64,000 nucleotides of DNA from Pseudoclavibacter sp. CFCC 11306. GTDB taxonomy: Bacteria; Actinomycetota; Actinomycetes; Actinomycetales; Microbacteriaceae. This document shows, piece after piece, positions 1 through 9,060 of the stretch. The stretch spans positions 1 through 64,000 of the forward strand of contig NZ_WBKF01000002.1 of the NCBI RefSeq assembly GCF_008831235.1, written 5' to 3'. The notes beneath the pieces are model-generated. The model saw nothing but the letters and a program-made list of their open reading frames with translations. It had not been told where the DNA came from and searched no databases. Numbering within the stretch: the stretch's first letter is position 1; every line of letters starts with the position of its first letter. Both the position numbers and the translations under genes were made by a program.

Positions 1-36
1 CCCGCAACCGGCACCACCGCCTTCACCGCACGCTGA
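1..36 (+). CDS. Possible 3' end of an upstream gene
   Basis: Frame 1 reads open from the window edge to a TGA at 34-36, giving only eleven residues rich in Ala and Thr. This is too short to identify. It is listed because the next gene has its own ribosome-binding site and promoter-like region, so an upstream gene may end here. Confidence 0.25.
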   Translation, partial: PATGTTAFTAR

Positions 37-72
37 GAGATTTTGTCGCCAGAGAAATCAGTCATAGGGTCG

Positions 73-95
73 AGTCTACTCATCTCGACTAGACT
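73..95. promoter_or_regulatory. Operator-like inverted repeat upstream of the ABC exporter
   Basis: AGTCTACTC (73-81) and GACTAGACT (87-95) form an imperfect inverted repeat (8 of 9 pairs) around a 5-nt spacer. It lies 58 nt before the proposed start of the exporter permease. TAGACT (90-95) also resembles a -10 hexamer. Function is inferred only from position. Confidence 0.25.
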
Positions 96-153
96 GACTC
101 GCTGCAGCACCAGGGCGACTCTGCGCTGGTTCCCGAAAAGAGAAGGATGCGAT

Positions 154-1032
154 TTGTCCGCTGACCTCTACGCGGGCATGACCCAGCCCGGCCGCGGGCA
201 TGGCCTGCTCGACGTGTTTCACCGCAGATATCTGCTCAGTCTGCTCGTGCGCAAAGACGTGCAGATTCGCTACCGCGGTTCGGTGCTCGGGTGGTTCTGG
301 TCGTTCCTGAAGCCGGCTGCCCAATTCGTGGTCTACTACGTCGCGATGGGTCAGTTTCTCGGTCTGAACCGAGGCATGGAGAACTTCGCCATCTATCTGT
401 TCTCGGGCCTTGTCATCGTTAACCTGTTCAACGAAGCGTTCGGCAACGGCACGCGTTCGATCGTCGAAAACGCTGCCCTCGTCAAGAAGATCTATCTGCC
501 ACGAGAACTGTTTCCGGTCTCTTCCGGGTTCATTGCGTTGGTGAATTTTCTTCCACAGGTCGTCGTTCTGCTCATCGTGTGCCTGTTCTTCGGCTGGCAC
601 CCCAACCTCAGCCAGATCATCGCCATGCTGTTCGGCATCGTCATCATCTTCGTACTCGCCCTCGGGCTCTCACTGCTGTTCGGCGCGATCAACGTCAGCC
701 TGCGTGACGCCGAGAGCATCGTCGAGATGATTCTGATGTTCACGACTTGGCTTTCGCCGGTGCTCTACACGCTCACACTGGTGCGTGAGACGACGACGCC
801 TTTGATCTATTTCATCTACCAGCTCAACCCCATCACGGCCGCAGTCAATCTCTTCCATTTCGCATTCTGGGCACCGACGATCACCTCGCCAACACCTGAG
901 AACGTGCTGCCCTTCGTCGGTGAGCATGTGATGCAGTACGGGGTCTACGGATTGGTCATCGCCTTCGCCTTCTTGGCTGTCGGCCAGCTGGTGTTCCGTC
1001 ATCTGGAGAAGAACTTTGCACAAGACCTCTGA
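154..1032 (+). CDS. ABC-2 type polysaccharide exporter permease (Wzm/TagG-like)
   Basis: This is the membrane subunit of an ABC exporter that moves a lipid-linked polysaccharide or teichoic-acid-like polymer across the cytoplasmic membrane. The 292-residue protein shows the family's amphipathic N-terminus with RYRGSVLGWFWSFLKP, followed by about six hydrophobic segments, the usual ABC-2 layout and length. I chose the TTG at 154 because AGAAGGA (141-147) lies 6 nt upstream. The frame stays open back to 43, but that extension is polar and family-atypical. The stop overlaps the start of the ATPase gene, so the two subunits are translationally coupled. The neighbouring galactofuranose genes suggest a galactan-type substrate; that is inference. 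Confidence 0.88.
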   Translation: MSADLYAGMTQPGRGHGLLDVFHRRYLLSLLVRKDVQIRYRGSVLGWFWSFLKPAAQFVVYYVAMGQFLGLNRGMENFAIYLFSGLVIVNLFNEAFGNGTRSIVENAALVKKIYLPRELFPVSSGFIALVNFLPQVVVLLIVCLFFGWHPNLSQIIAMLFGIVIIFVLALGLSLLFGAINVSLRDAESIVEMILMFTTWLSPVLYTLTLVRETTTPLIYFIYQLNPITAAVNLFHFAFWAPTITSPTPENVLPFVGEHVMQYGVYGLVIAFAFLAVGQLVFRHLEKNFAQDL

Positions 1033-1771
1033 AGACACAGCTCTGAGCACGAACCCCGCGATCGTGCTCGACCACGTCACCAAGGAATTTCATCTGAGGC
1101 ACACGCACTCGATGAAAGAGACCGCGATGGCGTGGATCAAGCGCAAGCCGATCGCCGACGACTTTCAGGCTCTGAACGACGTCTCGTTCACCATCAACGA
1201 GGGTGAGTCTGTCGCACTTCTCGGGCTCAACGGCTCCGGCAAGTCCACCTCGCTGAAGCTGGTGAGCGGTGTGCTGCTGCCGACGAACGGTCAAGTGCTG
1301 ACCCGCGGCCGAGTGGCTGGGCTCATCGAGGTCGGCGCTGGCTTTCATCCCGACCTCTCGGGGAGGGAGAATGTGTTCCTCAACGCAGCCATTCTGGGAA
1401 TGAGTCATGAGGAGACCGAGGCTCGCTTCGATGACATCGTGGCGTTCTCCGAGATCGGGCAGTTCATCGACACCGAGGTGAAGCACTATTCCTCTGGCAT
1501 GTTCGTCCGTTTGGCATTCGCCGTGGCCATCCACACCGAGATGGACACTCTGTTGGTCGATGAGGTGCTCAGCGTCGGTGACGAACCTTTTCAGAAGAAG
1601 TGCTTCGCCAAGATCACGGAGCTGCAGCAGCAGGGCAAGACGCTGATGGTCGTTAGCCACGATTTGGAGTCAGTGAAGAAAGTCTGTCAGCGGGGAATCC
1701 TGCTGAAGCAGGGACAGCTCATCTTCGACGGACCTGTCGAAGAGACAATTTCGGCGCTCAGAGCAGGCTGA
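1016..1771 (+). CDS. ABC exporter ATPase (Wzt/TagH-like)
   Basis: Nucleotide-binding subunit that pairs with the preceding ABC-2 permease to export a surface glycan. The 251-residue protein has a Walker A (GLNGSGKST), a signature region YSSGMFVRLAFA and a Walker B (TLLVDEVLSVGD), all typical of the Wzt/TagH branch. There is no long C-terminal carbohydrate-binding domain, so it resembles the short Wzt type. It starts at TTG 1016, inside the end of the permease gene, with GGAGAAG just upstream. The shared overlap indicates equimolar coupled synthesis. Confidence 0.9.
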   Translation: MHKTSEDTALSTNPAIVLDHVTKEFHLRHTHSMKETAMAWIKRKPIADDFQALNDVSFTINEGESVALLGLNGSGKSTSLKLVSGVLLPTNGQVLTRGRVAGLIEVGAGFHPDLSGRENVFLNAAILGMSHEETEARFDDIVAFSEIGQFIDTEVKHYSSGMFVRLAFAVAIHTEMDTLLVDEVLSVGDEPFQKKCFAKITELQQQGKTLMVVSHDLESVKKVCQRGILLKQGQLIFDGPVEETISALRAG

Positions 1772-1779
1772 TCCCGGTC

Positions 1780-3792
1780 ATGGATAACGTGTCGTGGTGG
1801 GCGATCGCGTCGGCCTTGGCCGCCGGATGTCTCGGGCTCAGCGTCCCCGGCCTTCTGGCTACATTGCCGCTACGGCTGCGCCCGCTGCCCCGTCTGGCTC
1901 TGGCGGCACCTGCTTCTCTGGCGCTCATCGGATGCGTAGGCGTCATCGATGGCCTCCTCCATCTGCGATTCCACTGGTCTCACGTTCTCATCGCAGCGGC
2001 AGTCATCGCTGCGGTGCTGTGGCCCATCCGAGAGAAGAGACCTCTTTGGAGCCGTCCTCGTCTCAGCGCACTTCTCCCGGTCACAGCTTGGGCAGTGTCA
2101 TCCGTCGCCTTTGCATTGGTACTGCTGCATCAAGTGCCGTCGTTCGACCTGTTCTCGCAGAGCTATGACAACCTCTTCCACCTCAATGCGACACAGTCGA
2201 TTCTCGAGACGGGCAATGCCTCCTCACTGCAGCTGCGCACCCTGATCAACACCGACCGCACGATCAGCACTTATCCGGCAGGCTGGCACACGGCTGCCGC
2301 GATGATCTGTCAGATCACAGGCGTGAGCATCGGCGTCGCGTTCAACGCTTTGGCGATCGCCGTCGTCTCAGTCGCCTGGCTGCCCGGCATCGCCTGGCTG
2401 ACCAGCCTGGTCGTCCCCCAGCGTCAGCGCACGGCGGGTCTCTGCGCATCCCTGCTGCTCGGCACAGCTTTCGGCTTCTTCCCGTACGCTCTGCTGATCT
2501 GGGGTGTGCTGTACCCGACGTTTCTTGCGTACGCCCTCTTTCCCAGCGGCCTCGCGCTGGCCATGCTGCTCGCGCACGTCTGGCTGCCCCGTTGGGCCCC
2601 AGCCGTCAGCGATCAGGTACGTCCCTGGGCTTGGAACGACCGGTGGATGCTGCTGGGACTCGCCGCAGTCTGGTGGCTGGGCGCATTCTTCACGCACCCC
2701 CGATCTCTCGTCAGCATGGTGCTGCTGATCGTGCCGCTGGTGCTGTGGATATGTGCTCGCGCGATTGCCGTCGCCTGGAAGGCAGGCGGGGCCAGGCGAC
2801 GTCGGATGCTGTGGTGGCTCGGTGGGGCGTTCGCGTTCGTCTCCGTTGCCGCGGTCGCTGCCGTCCTTGTGGTTTTCCGAGTCTTCCACGTTGCGTCACG
2901 ACCCGTCGGCGACCATCTGAACGGGCCTCAGGCTCAAGCTGTGCAGACCGTCTGGGACGGGTTGTGGCAGGTGCTCACCCAGAATGCCTTGGTCGGTTTG
3001 GGCCTCGATATGACTGGCCCGCTGATAATTCTCGCCATCGTCGTTCTGACAGGCCTCGTCATTGCCTTTCGCAGGTCTGATCTCAGGTGGATGATCGTCG
3101 CCTACGCCCTCATTGCCGTGCTCTTCGCGCTTGCCGCGGGATCGAACTCCGACATGACGAAGATTCTGACCGGCCTCTGGTACAAAGATCGCTATCGGCT
3201 CTCCGCACTCTTGCCACTTCTCGGCGTGCCGCTGGCGACGCTTGCTGTGCTCCGCATCGCCGCGCTGACTCGTTGGCCGCGAGTTGTGGCACTCGGGAGT
3301 GCCACAATCGTCGCTGCGTCAGGCTGGGTGGGCCTGTGGGCCCCGGCCGGAGCAGCCGCCGCTCATGAGTACCGTCTTGAGAACGTGAAGACAACGGATT
3401 TCGTTGATGCCCGGCAGATCGCCTTCATGCGGCAGGTCGCCGACGTCGTGCCCGCAGATCAGTTGCTTCTCGGGGATCCATGGGACGGATCAGGGCTGTC
3501 GTGGCTCTATGCTGACAGACGCCCGGTCTTCCCGCATCTCAACGGCCAATGGGATCCGGATCGCCTGCTCATCGCCCAGCACCTCGATCAGATTGAGTCG
3601 GATCCTGCCGTCTGCACCGCCCTTCGGCATTTGAACGTGCACTACCTGCTCGTGTCCACCGGCGAGTTCGACGGCGGTGACCCTTCTGGCAACAAATTCG
3701 CCGCGATCGATACAGCTGTGAGCCAAGGTCTCTTCACGCCTGTGCTGAGCGACGGCGAGTCGGCGCTGCTGCGCATAGACCAGTGCTCATGA
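1780..3792 (+). CDS. Large polytopic membrane protein, possibly a GT-C-type glycosyltransferase (DUF6541-like)
   Basis: A 670-residue protein with many hydrophobic segments from residue 5 to about 500, then a soluble extracytoplasmic C-terminal part of about 150 residues. It begins 8 nt after the exporter ATPase stop, so it belongs to the same operon. The topology resembles GT-C lipid-linked sugar transferases and the actinobacterial DUF6541 membrane proteins. An acidic-aromatic stretch after the third hydrophobic segment (HQVPSFDLFSQSYDNLFH) lies where GT-C enzymes hold their catalytic acidic residue. The family name is from memory and the reaction is inference. A role in building or modifying the exported glycan fits the context. 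Confidence 0.6.
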   Translation: MDNVSWWAIASALAAGCLGLSVPGLLATLPLRLRPLPRLALAAPASLALIGCVGVIDGLLHLRFHWSHVLIAAAVIAAVLWPIREKRPLWSRPRLSALLPVTAWAVSSVAFALVLLHQVPSFDLFSQSYDNLFHLNATQSILETGNASSLQLRTLINTDRTISTYPAGWHTAAAMICQITGVSIGVAFNALAIAVVSVAWLPGIAWLTSLVVPQRQRTAGLCASLLLGTAFGFFPYALLIWGVLYPTFLAYALFPSGLALAMLLAHVWLPRWAPAVSDQVRPWAWNDRWMLLGLAAVWWLGAFFTHPRSLVSMVLLIVPLVLWICARAIAVAWKAGGARRRRMLWWLGGAFAFVSVAAVAAVLVVFRVFHVASRPVGDHLNGPQAQAVQTVWDGLWQVLTQNALVGLGLDMTGPLIILAIVVLTGLVIAFRRSDLRWMIVAYALIAVLFALAAGSNSDMTKILTGLWYKDRYRLSALLPLLGVPLATLAVLRIAALTRWPRVVALGSATIVAASGWVGLWAPAGAAAAHEYRLENVKTTDFVDARQIAFMRQVADVVPADQLLLGDPWDGSGLSWLYADRRPVFPHLNGQWDPDRLLIAQHLDQIESDPAVCTALRHLNVHYLLVSTGEFDGGDPSGNKFAAIDTAVSQGLFTPVLSDGESALLRIDQCS

Positions 3793-3867
3793 CACTCCGC
3801 GCGTGCGAAGCACAGTGCAGTTATCCGTTCCACAACCTGCACCGCCCCAAACAGTAGAGTGGAAAGC

Positions 3868-4485
3868 GTGTTTTCCCACCTGCGTCTGCCCAAGACACTT
3901 GCCATCACCGCTTCAGCAACGGCTGTCGCCGCGCTCGGGTTGCTGACCACCGCGTGCGCCCATACTGACGCGAACATGGCAAATTCTCCGTCAAGCCCTG
4001 CTGCTTCGCCCTCAGCCTCGACCTCTGTGTCTGCGACGCCTTCTTCAGATGCCATGCCGAACAGTGAGAACAGCCCGTCGGCTTCACCACAGGGCTCTGG
4101 GACAGCGCACGAGCAGGACAACGACCCTGGTGACGGCGTAGCCCGAGACACACCAGCGCCGGCACCGTCGCAGACAGCGCAAGACGGACGCGCCAAAGTC
4201 TCCGTCATTCTGACGCGGTGGAGCACATCGCGCCCCTTCGAAGTGGGCGGGTTGATCACTGATATCGCTGAACAGGGCGGCACCTGCACCCTCACCGTCG
4301 CACGAGGCGAGACTTCGCTGCGGGCGTCAGGCTCAGGAGCAGCGGGGCCAAACGGTGTGAACTGTGGTGACGGCCTGAGCATCGACGATGCCGCCCTGAG
4401 CGCAGGAACGTGGAACGTCACCCTCAGCTATTCGTCGTCGGCATATGTCGGCACTTCGGCCACGCAGGAGGTCACTCTGTCATGA
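3868..4485 (+). CDS. Small Ser/Pro-rich lipoprotein
   Basis: A predicted 205-residue lipoprotein with a basic start, a hydrophobic core and a lipobox (LLTTAC) near residue 30, followed by a Ser/Pro/Ala-rich linker of about 80 residues. A compact C-terminal domain with two cysteines (TCTL, VNCGDG) follows. I chose GTG 3868 because TAGAGT (3855-3860) sits 7 nt upstream, as for a leaderless transcript; an in-frame GTG at 3859 is possible. The stop overlaps the ATG of the LGFP-repeat gene (ATGA), so the two are probably made together. The C-terminal domain is not recognised. Confidence 0.65.
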   Translation: MFSHLRLPKTLAITASATAVAALGLLTTACAHTDANMANSPSSPAASPSASTSVSATPSSDAMPNSENSPSASPQGSGTAHEQDNDPGDGVARDTPAPAPSQTAQDGRAKVSVILTRWSTSRPFEVGGLITDIAEQGGTCTLTVARGETSLRASGSGAAGPNGVNCGDGLSIDDAALSAGTWNVTLSYSSSAYVGTSATQEVTLS

Positions 4486-6287
4486 TCCGCGTTCTCAAAA
4501 CGTCTTTTGCCGCCTTGGCGACCATGGCTGTGGTCGCCGCTGCGCTCACGCTCGCTCCAGCAGCATCTGACGAGGCCCAGGCCGCCAGCGCGTGGGATTT
4601 CGATGCCGGCTACATCATTTCAGACGCCAACTTCTACGACTCCAACTCCATGACTGCGGGCGACGTGCAGAGTTTTCTCAACGCTCGGGTTCCGAACTGT
4701 GAAGCATGGCGCGACAGCAACCCGCGCGACGTCACGTGTCTGAAGGACTACTCGACGCAAACGACAGCCAAACCTGCTGACACCTACTGCTCTGGATACC
4801 CATCTCAACGACAGACCGCCGCCCAGATCATCGACGGAGTCGCTCGCAGTTGTGGCATCAGCCAGAAGGTGCTCCTGGTCACCCTGCAGAAAGAGAACGC
4901 ACTCGTCAATCATACGTGGCCGAGCTCATGGCGCTATCAGACAGCCATGGGTTACGGCTGTCCGGACAATGCCGCCTGCGATACGCAGTACTATGGCCTG
5001 TTCAACCAGATCTACCGAGCAGCATGGCAGTTCAAGTACTACGCCGCACACCCGAATTCCTATGCCTACCGGGCCGGCCAGAACAACTATGTGCAGTGGA
5101 ACCCCAACGCCGCCTGCGGCGGCAGTACCGTCTACATTCGCAATCAGGCGACTGCCTCGCTGTACATCTACACCCCGTATCAGCCGAACAATGCTGCGAA
5201 GAACGCCGGCTACGGTTCTGGCGACGACTGCTCGAGCTATGGCAACCGCAATTTCTTTCTCTGGTACAGCGACTGGTTCGGCAGTCCGACTGGTTACGCC
5301 ACGTCCGGAGCCATCGGCGCAAAGTACACCGCGCTTGGTCGTGAGCGAAGCTATTTGGGCCCCGCCGTATCTGCTGAAGGCTCAGGGCTGCGTGGAGGCG
5401 GTGCGTATCAAGTCTTCGTTGGCGGTCAGATTCACTGGTCGCCAGCTACCGGTGCGCATGCGACCAAGGGCGGCAGCGCCATTCAGTCTTTCTGGGCAGG
5501 CCTCAACTGGGAGAATGGCCCTCTTGGCTATCCAGCCTCCGATGAGATCGTAGGGCTCAGGGGCAACGGAGCCTCACAGGTATTTCAGAACGGACAAGTA
5601 CATTGGTCGCCGCAAACCCCTGCGCGCATGACTCGCGGGGCGATTCAGGACCGCTGGGCCAGCAGCGGGTGGGAGTCAGGCCAAGTGGGCTATCCGGTGA
5701 GCAACGAAACAACTGGTCTGAAAGACGGTGGAGCCACTCAGCAGTTCCAGTACGGCAGGATCACCTGGAGCCCTCAAACCGGAACTTGGATTACACGAGG
5801 TGCCATCGGTGACTTGTGGGTAGAAATCGGCCGAGAAGAGAGCACACTCAGGTATCCGACGTCACCTGAGTACACGAATCTCTCCAACGCAGGATCGGCG
5901 CAGGTCTATCAAGGCGGCCAGGTCCACTGGTCCCCAACGACCGGCGCACACTTGACTCGCGGGGCTATTCTCACAGCATGGGCTGGCAGCGGTTATGAGC
6001 GGGGTCTTCTCGGCTACCCCGTAGCGGAAGAGCAGACAGGCCTCACCGCCGGAGGTGCGCTCCAACGCTTCCAGAACGGTCTGTACACCTGGTCGCCACA
6101 GTCTGGTGCGCACAGCGTGCACGGAGGAATCGGTGACGCGTGGGCCGCTGCCGGTGGAACGCAGGGGAAATTGGGGTACCCCGTGTCGGAAGAAACATCC
6201 TCACCGAGCGGCGCCCGTCAGCAGTTCCAGAACGGTTCTATCTCGTGGAACGCCACAAACAACACCGCCAGCATCGCCTTGTCTTAG
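4482..6287 (+). CDS. Secreted LGFP-repeat protein with an N-terminal lysozyme-like domain
   Basis: A secreted 601-residue protein. Residues 1 to about 35 form a signal peptide. Residues 40-290 form a cysteine-rich globular domain (IISDANFYDS, VLLVTLQKENAL, CPDNAACD, YGNRNFFLWYSDWFG) commonly found in front of LGFP repeats in actinobacteria. It looks like a lysozyme-like or glucosaminidase-like fold, with the Glu of LQKE a candidate catalytic residue. Six LGFP-type repeats follow (LGPAVS, LGYPAS, VGYPVS, LRYPTS, LGYPVA, LGYPVS). LGFP repeats are thought to hold proteins at the cell envelope. AGGAGGT (4467-4473) fixes the ATG at 4482, overlapping the lipoprotein stop. Confidence 0.85.
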   Translation: MIRVLKTSFAALATMAVVAAALTLAPAASDEAQAASAWDFDAGYIISDANFYDSNSMTAGDVQSFLNARVPNCEAWRDSNPRDVTCLKDYSTQTTAKPADTYCSGYPSQRQTAAQIIDGVARSCGISQKVLLVTLQKENALVNHTWPSSWRYQTAMGYGCPDNAACDTQYYGLFNQIYRAAWQFKYYAAHPNSYAYRAGQNNYVQWNPNAACGGSTVYIRNQATASLYIYTPYQPNNAAKNAGYGSGDDCSSYGNRNFFLWYSDWFGSPTGYATSGAIGAKYTALGRERSYLGPAVSAEGSGLRGGGAYQVFVGGQIHWSPATGAHATKGGSAIQSFWAGLNWENGPLGYPASDEIVGLRGNGASQVFQNGQVHWSPQTPARMTRGAIQDRWASSGWESGQVGYPVSNETTGLKDGGATQQFQYGRITWSPQTGTWITRGAIGDLWVEIGREESTLRYPTSPEYTNLSNAGSAQVYQGGQVHWSPTTGAHLTRGAILTAWAGSGYERGLLGYPVAEEQTGLTAGGALQRFQNGLYTWSPQSGAHSVHGGIGDAWAAAGGTQGKLGYPVSEETSSPSGARQQFQNGSISWNATNNTASIALS

Positions 6288-6292
6288 GCAGT

Positions 6293-6323
6293 CAGCTCGA
6301 ACGAAGCTCGCGTTGGCGAGCTG
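6293..6323. terminator. Hairpin between convergent genes
   Basis: CAGCTCG-AACG (6293-6303) pairs with CGTT-gg-CGAGCTG (6311-6323), a stem of eleven pairs with a 2-nt bulge. It lies 6 nt after the LGFP gene and before the 3' end of the oppositely oriented DUF2142 gene. There is no strong T-run, as is common in high-GC terminators. Confidence 0.5.
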
Positions 6324-6353
6324 GGCCGCCATGCTCACGACTCGAGGAGTCGC

Positions 6354-7817
6354 TCAGACTCCCATTCGATACCGAATGATGAATGTGACGACTGCTGACA
6401 AGATCGATACCGCACAGCATCCGATCACCCATACTCTCCAACTCTTGCGGGTGTCTACGAATCTCTGCCAGCCACCCCCCGATCCTGAGGCTGGGAGCGC
6501 CAACTTCGCAGGAACTGCAGTTGCGAGGAGCACGATTCCCAGGACAAAGAAGGGGTATAGGTACCTCCCTTGAACACCTTCGACGAAATTGCGCCCCAAG
6601 ACAGTGAAATTCAGGTAGAGCGTTCCAACGATGGCGCCCAAGGATACAAGAACTATGACGGATGTCGCCCAGCGGGCAAGCCGCAGATTCTTCTGGGGCA
6701 AGAATAGATTCGCGACAAGCGTGAGTGCGATGAGTGACGCGATCGGCGTGACGATTGATGCTGCAAGAGTTCCACCGTGGAAGTACCCCATCTGGCCGAA
6801 CGCCTGTGTGAACCAATCATTTCCGTCCATGAAGAACGTTCTGATCACGCTGTTCACAAAATACAGAGGGTCATGGAGGACTCCCTGAAGTTGTTCGTTC
6901 GGCAGCACCTGATACCGGTCTTCCCTGACTCGCATCCACCCCATTCCGTAACCGGCCGTACCGGTCATCTTGTACCAGAAGGCGAAGAGCACAAGGGCTG
7001 CAGCCGTCACGCTCACACGGAGCCAAATCCGTATGCTCTTCACGAGGAGGAGCAGAGGAACAAGCAACACGTACGTTGGCTTCATCAGCGGAAGAGCCAG
7101 TGCGGCAATGAGCAACACAACGAGCTGAGACTTCACCAGCCGCTGCTTCAAGAAAATGTCCAGCGCAGCGATCGAGCTAAACGCAACGACCACAACGTTG
7201 GTGAGAGTGTCTGCGGAGACAATGCTCGCTTGGAACAGACCAACAGGCACGAGTGCGACCACCGCAATTAGCCACTGCATATTTCGGTTGCGCACCAAGG
7301 CGATCACGAGCGCTGTCAACACCAGATAGGCGACTCCGCCGAACAGCCGCATGAGCACGATTGTCGTGAGCACGCTAAAACCACAGCCCCAGGACAATCC
7401 ATAGGCGAGCAATGCGGGCAGGTATGGTACCGGCGAGTACACCTCAGTATTCGGGATGTTGACCGGCACAGTGCCTTCTTGTGCATTGAGGGCCTCATAG
7501 TAGGCGCTTGTGACTGTAAAGTCAGGGGCCTGTGGCAGTGTATGCAGAGCATGATGCAGCTGTTTTGGAACTTCACCCCCCCAAAGAGGCATCCCCTCAG
7601 CCTCTCCGTACTGATGCGGGAGAATCCAGCCATTCGCGATACCCGCCACGCGGTAGATATGGTTCACCTCGTCCGGACCTGTTCCCGCTGGTGACAAGAT
7701 GGCAAAAGCCAGGATGGAACAAGCCCCCATGATGAGGAACACCGCCATCGGGCTCGCTGTCAGCGCCCAAGCACGTACGATGAGCCCTTGAATCATCGTC
7801 TTCCGGGTGGATACCAC
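6354..7817 (-). CDS. DUF2142 family polytopic membrane protein
   Basis: A 487-residue integral membrane protein with the DUF2142 hallmark near the N-terminus (SPAGTGPDEVNHIYRVAGI), where an Asp-Glu pair follows the first membrane segment. About ten hydrophobic segments follow. DUF2142 proteins sit in surface-polysaccharide loci and are thought to be GT-C-type glycosyltransferases using polyprenyl-phosphate sugars; the reaction is not known here. GTG 7817 is supported by AGGAG 7 nt upstream. The gene and its divergent neighbour look lower in GC than the flanking genes, which may indicate separate acquisition. Confidence 0.75.
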   Translation of the reverse strand: MVSTRKTMIQGLIVRAWALTASPMAVFLIMGACSILAFAILSPAGTGPDEVNHIYRVAGIANGWILPHQYGEAEGMPLWGGEVPKQLHHALHTLPQAPDFTVTSAYYEALNAQEGTVPVNIPNTEVYSPVPYLPALLAYGLSWGCGFSVLTTIVLMRLFGGVAYLVLTALVIALVRNRNMQWLIAVVALVPVGLFQASIVSADTLTNVVVVAFSSIAALDIFLKQRLVKSQLVVLLIAALALPLMKPTYVLLVPLLLLVKSIRIWLRVSVTAAALVLFAFWYKMTGTAGYGMGWMRVREDRYQVLPNEQLQGVLHDPLYFVNSVIRTFFMDGNDWFTQAFGQMGYFHGGTLAASIVTPIASLIALTLVANLFLPQKNLRLARWATSVIVLVSLGAIVGTLYLNFTVLGRNFVEGVQGRYLYPFFVLGIVLLATAVPAKLALPASGSGGGWQRFVDTRKSWRVWVIGCCAVSILSAVVTFIIRYRMGV

Positions 7818-7917
7818 GGTTCAACTCCTGTCAGAAGATTTGCAATCGCCCCAAGGTCTGGCAGCACGGCAAATCCTACCGTCTCAGCGGCGCGACATGC
7901 GGCCGACGGGCAGCGGC

Positions 7918-7923
7918 TATACT
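7918..7923 (+). promoter_or_regulatory. -10-like element for the GT2 gene
   Basis: TATACT, followed by the AT-rich stretch up to 7960, lies in the divergent 149-bp spacer between the DUF2142 gene and the glycosyltransferase gene. No clear -35 was identified. Confidence 0.35.
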
Positions 7924-7966
7924 ATATCTGCCGTATTAAACACACGAAACCAAGGATTGAATCTGC

Positions 7967-8938
7967 ATGGAATCACAGGAAGTGCCGCTAGACGTTTCTG
8001 GTTTCTCGATTGCAGCGATTGTTCCCTGCCACAATGAAGAGGCAGCGATCCGTAAGGTCGTGCTGGATCTCAAGGCTGCAGTCCCAACCATGGACATCTA
8101 CGTCTATGACAACAGAAGCACAGACAACACCGCTGAAATCGCTGCGGAAGCCGGAGCGATTGTGCGTCATGAGTACACCAAAGGCAAGGGGAACGTCGTA
8201 CGCCGGGCCTTTGCAGACATCGACGCAGACATTTATGTGCTTATTGACGGTGACGACACATATGGAACCGATGCACTGCCAAGCATGATTCAAACCCTAC
8301 TTTCGGGCCCCTATGATCACGTGCTCGGAGTCCGCAAAGAGACCACTCAATCCGCATATAGGTCAGGACATTCCTTCGGTAACCGTGCCTTTAACTGGCT
8401 TGTGAGCAGCCTTTTCAAGAGCCAAGTCACCGACATGCTGAGTGGTTACCGCGTTTTCTCACGACGCTTCGTGAAGTCATTCCCGGCTGTGTCCAAAGAG
8501 TTCGAGATAGAGACGGAGCTCACCGTTCACTACCTCAGTCTGCGTATTCCGCATGTTGAGGTTCCAGTTGGATTCAAGGATCGAGCCGAAGGCACCGAGA
8601 GCAAACTCCACACGTTCAGAGATGGTTTCAAAATCCTCCGGCTCATCACAGACCTGGTTCGACATGAGCGCCCAATGGCCTTTCACGGATTGTTGGGGGC
8701 CCTTGTTGCACTGGTAGGGGTCGCACTAGGCGTTCCAATCCTGAACGAATTCATGGAGACTGGCCTGGTTCCGAGACTTCCGACGGCTGTACTCGCTTCG
8801 TCTCTCGCGACTCTAGGAGTTATGATCTGGACCGTCGGTTTGGTCTTGGACGGGATTACACGGAATCGCCACGAGAACGCTCGCCTCGTTTATCTCGCTT
8901 TGCCCAGCGTTGAACCGCGCGTTCAAGAGTCTGAGTGA
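7967..8938 (+). CDS. Family 2 glycosyltransferase, DPM1-like, membrane-anchored
   Basis: Probable GT-A enzyme that moves a sugar from a nucleotide donor to a polyprenyl phosphate carrier. In the 323-residue protein, residues 12-230 form the catalytic domain with IAAIVPCHNE, YDNRSTDNT and the metal-binding IDGDDTYG, plus the acceptor-side motif DMLSGYRVFSRR. Two hydrophobic segments follow (about residues 240-300), as in DPM1/GtrB-like enzymes. It could supply the lipid-linked sugar used by the DUF2142 protein, its divergent neighbour; that link is inferred. ATG 7967 has AAGGA about 10 nt upstream, a rather long spacing. Confidence 0.85.
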   Translation: MESQEVPLDVSGFSIAAIVPCHNEEAAIRKVVLDLKAAVPTMDIYVYDNRSTDNTAEIAAEAGAIVRHEYTKGKGNVVRRAFADIDADIYVLIDGDDTYGTDALPSMIQTLLSGPYDHVLGVRKETTQSAYRSGHSFGNRAFNWLVSSLFKSQVTDMLSGYRVFSRRFVKSFPAVSKEFEIETELTVHYLSLRIPHVEVPVGFKDRAEGTESKLHTFRDGFKILRLITDLVRHERPMAFHGLLGALVALVGVALGVPILNEFMETGLVPRLPTAVLASSLATLGVMIWTVGLVLDGITRNRHENARLVYLALPSVEPRVQESE

Positions 8939-8988
8939 CCACACATACAGATAGCGCAGAACACTCAATAGTGCGTTCGCACAAACTC

Positions 8989-9030
8989 TATGTCGAGGAG
9001 ACACGGTAAGCCACGTGTCTCCTCGACATA
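8989..9030. terminator. Bidirectional terminator, 17-bp perfect stem
   Basis: TATGTCGAGGAGACACG (8989-9005) is exactly complementary to 9014-9030 around an 8-nt loop. It sits in the 122-nt gap between the converging GT2 and galactofuranosyltransferase genes and can end transcription from both sides. Confidence 0.8.
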
Positions 9031-9060
9031 TTTCAGCACCCTCCCACTACCAGTAGTGAA

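Noticed and set aside
43-153. Longer N-terminus for the exporter permease from TTG 43
   Set aside because: The extension is polar and Arg/Ser-rich, unlike the family, while TTG 154 has AGAAGGA at ideal spacing.
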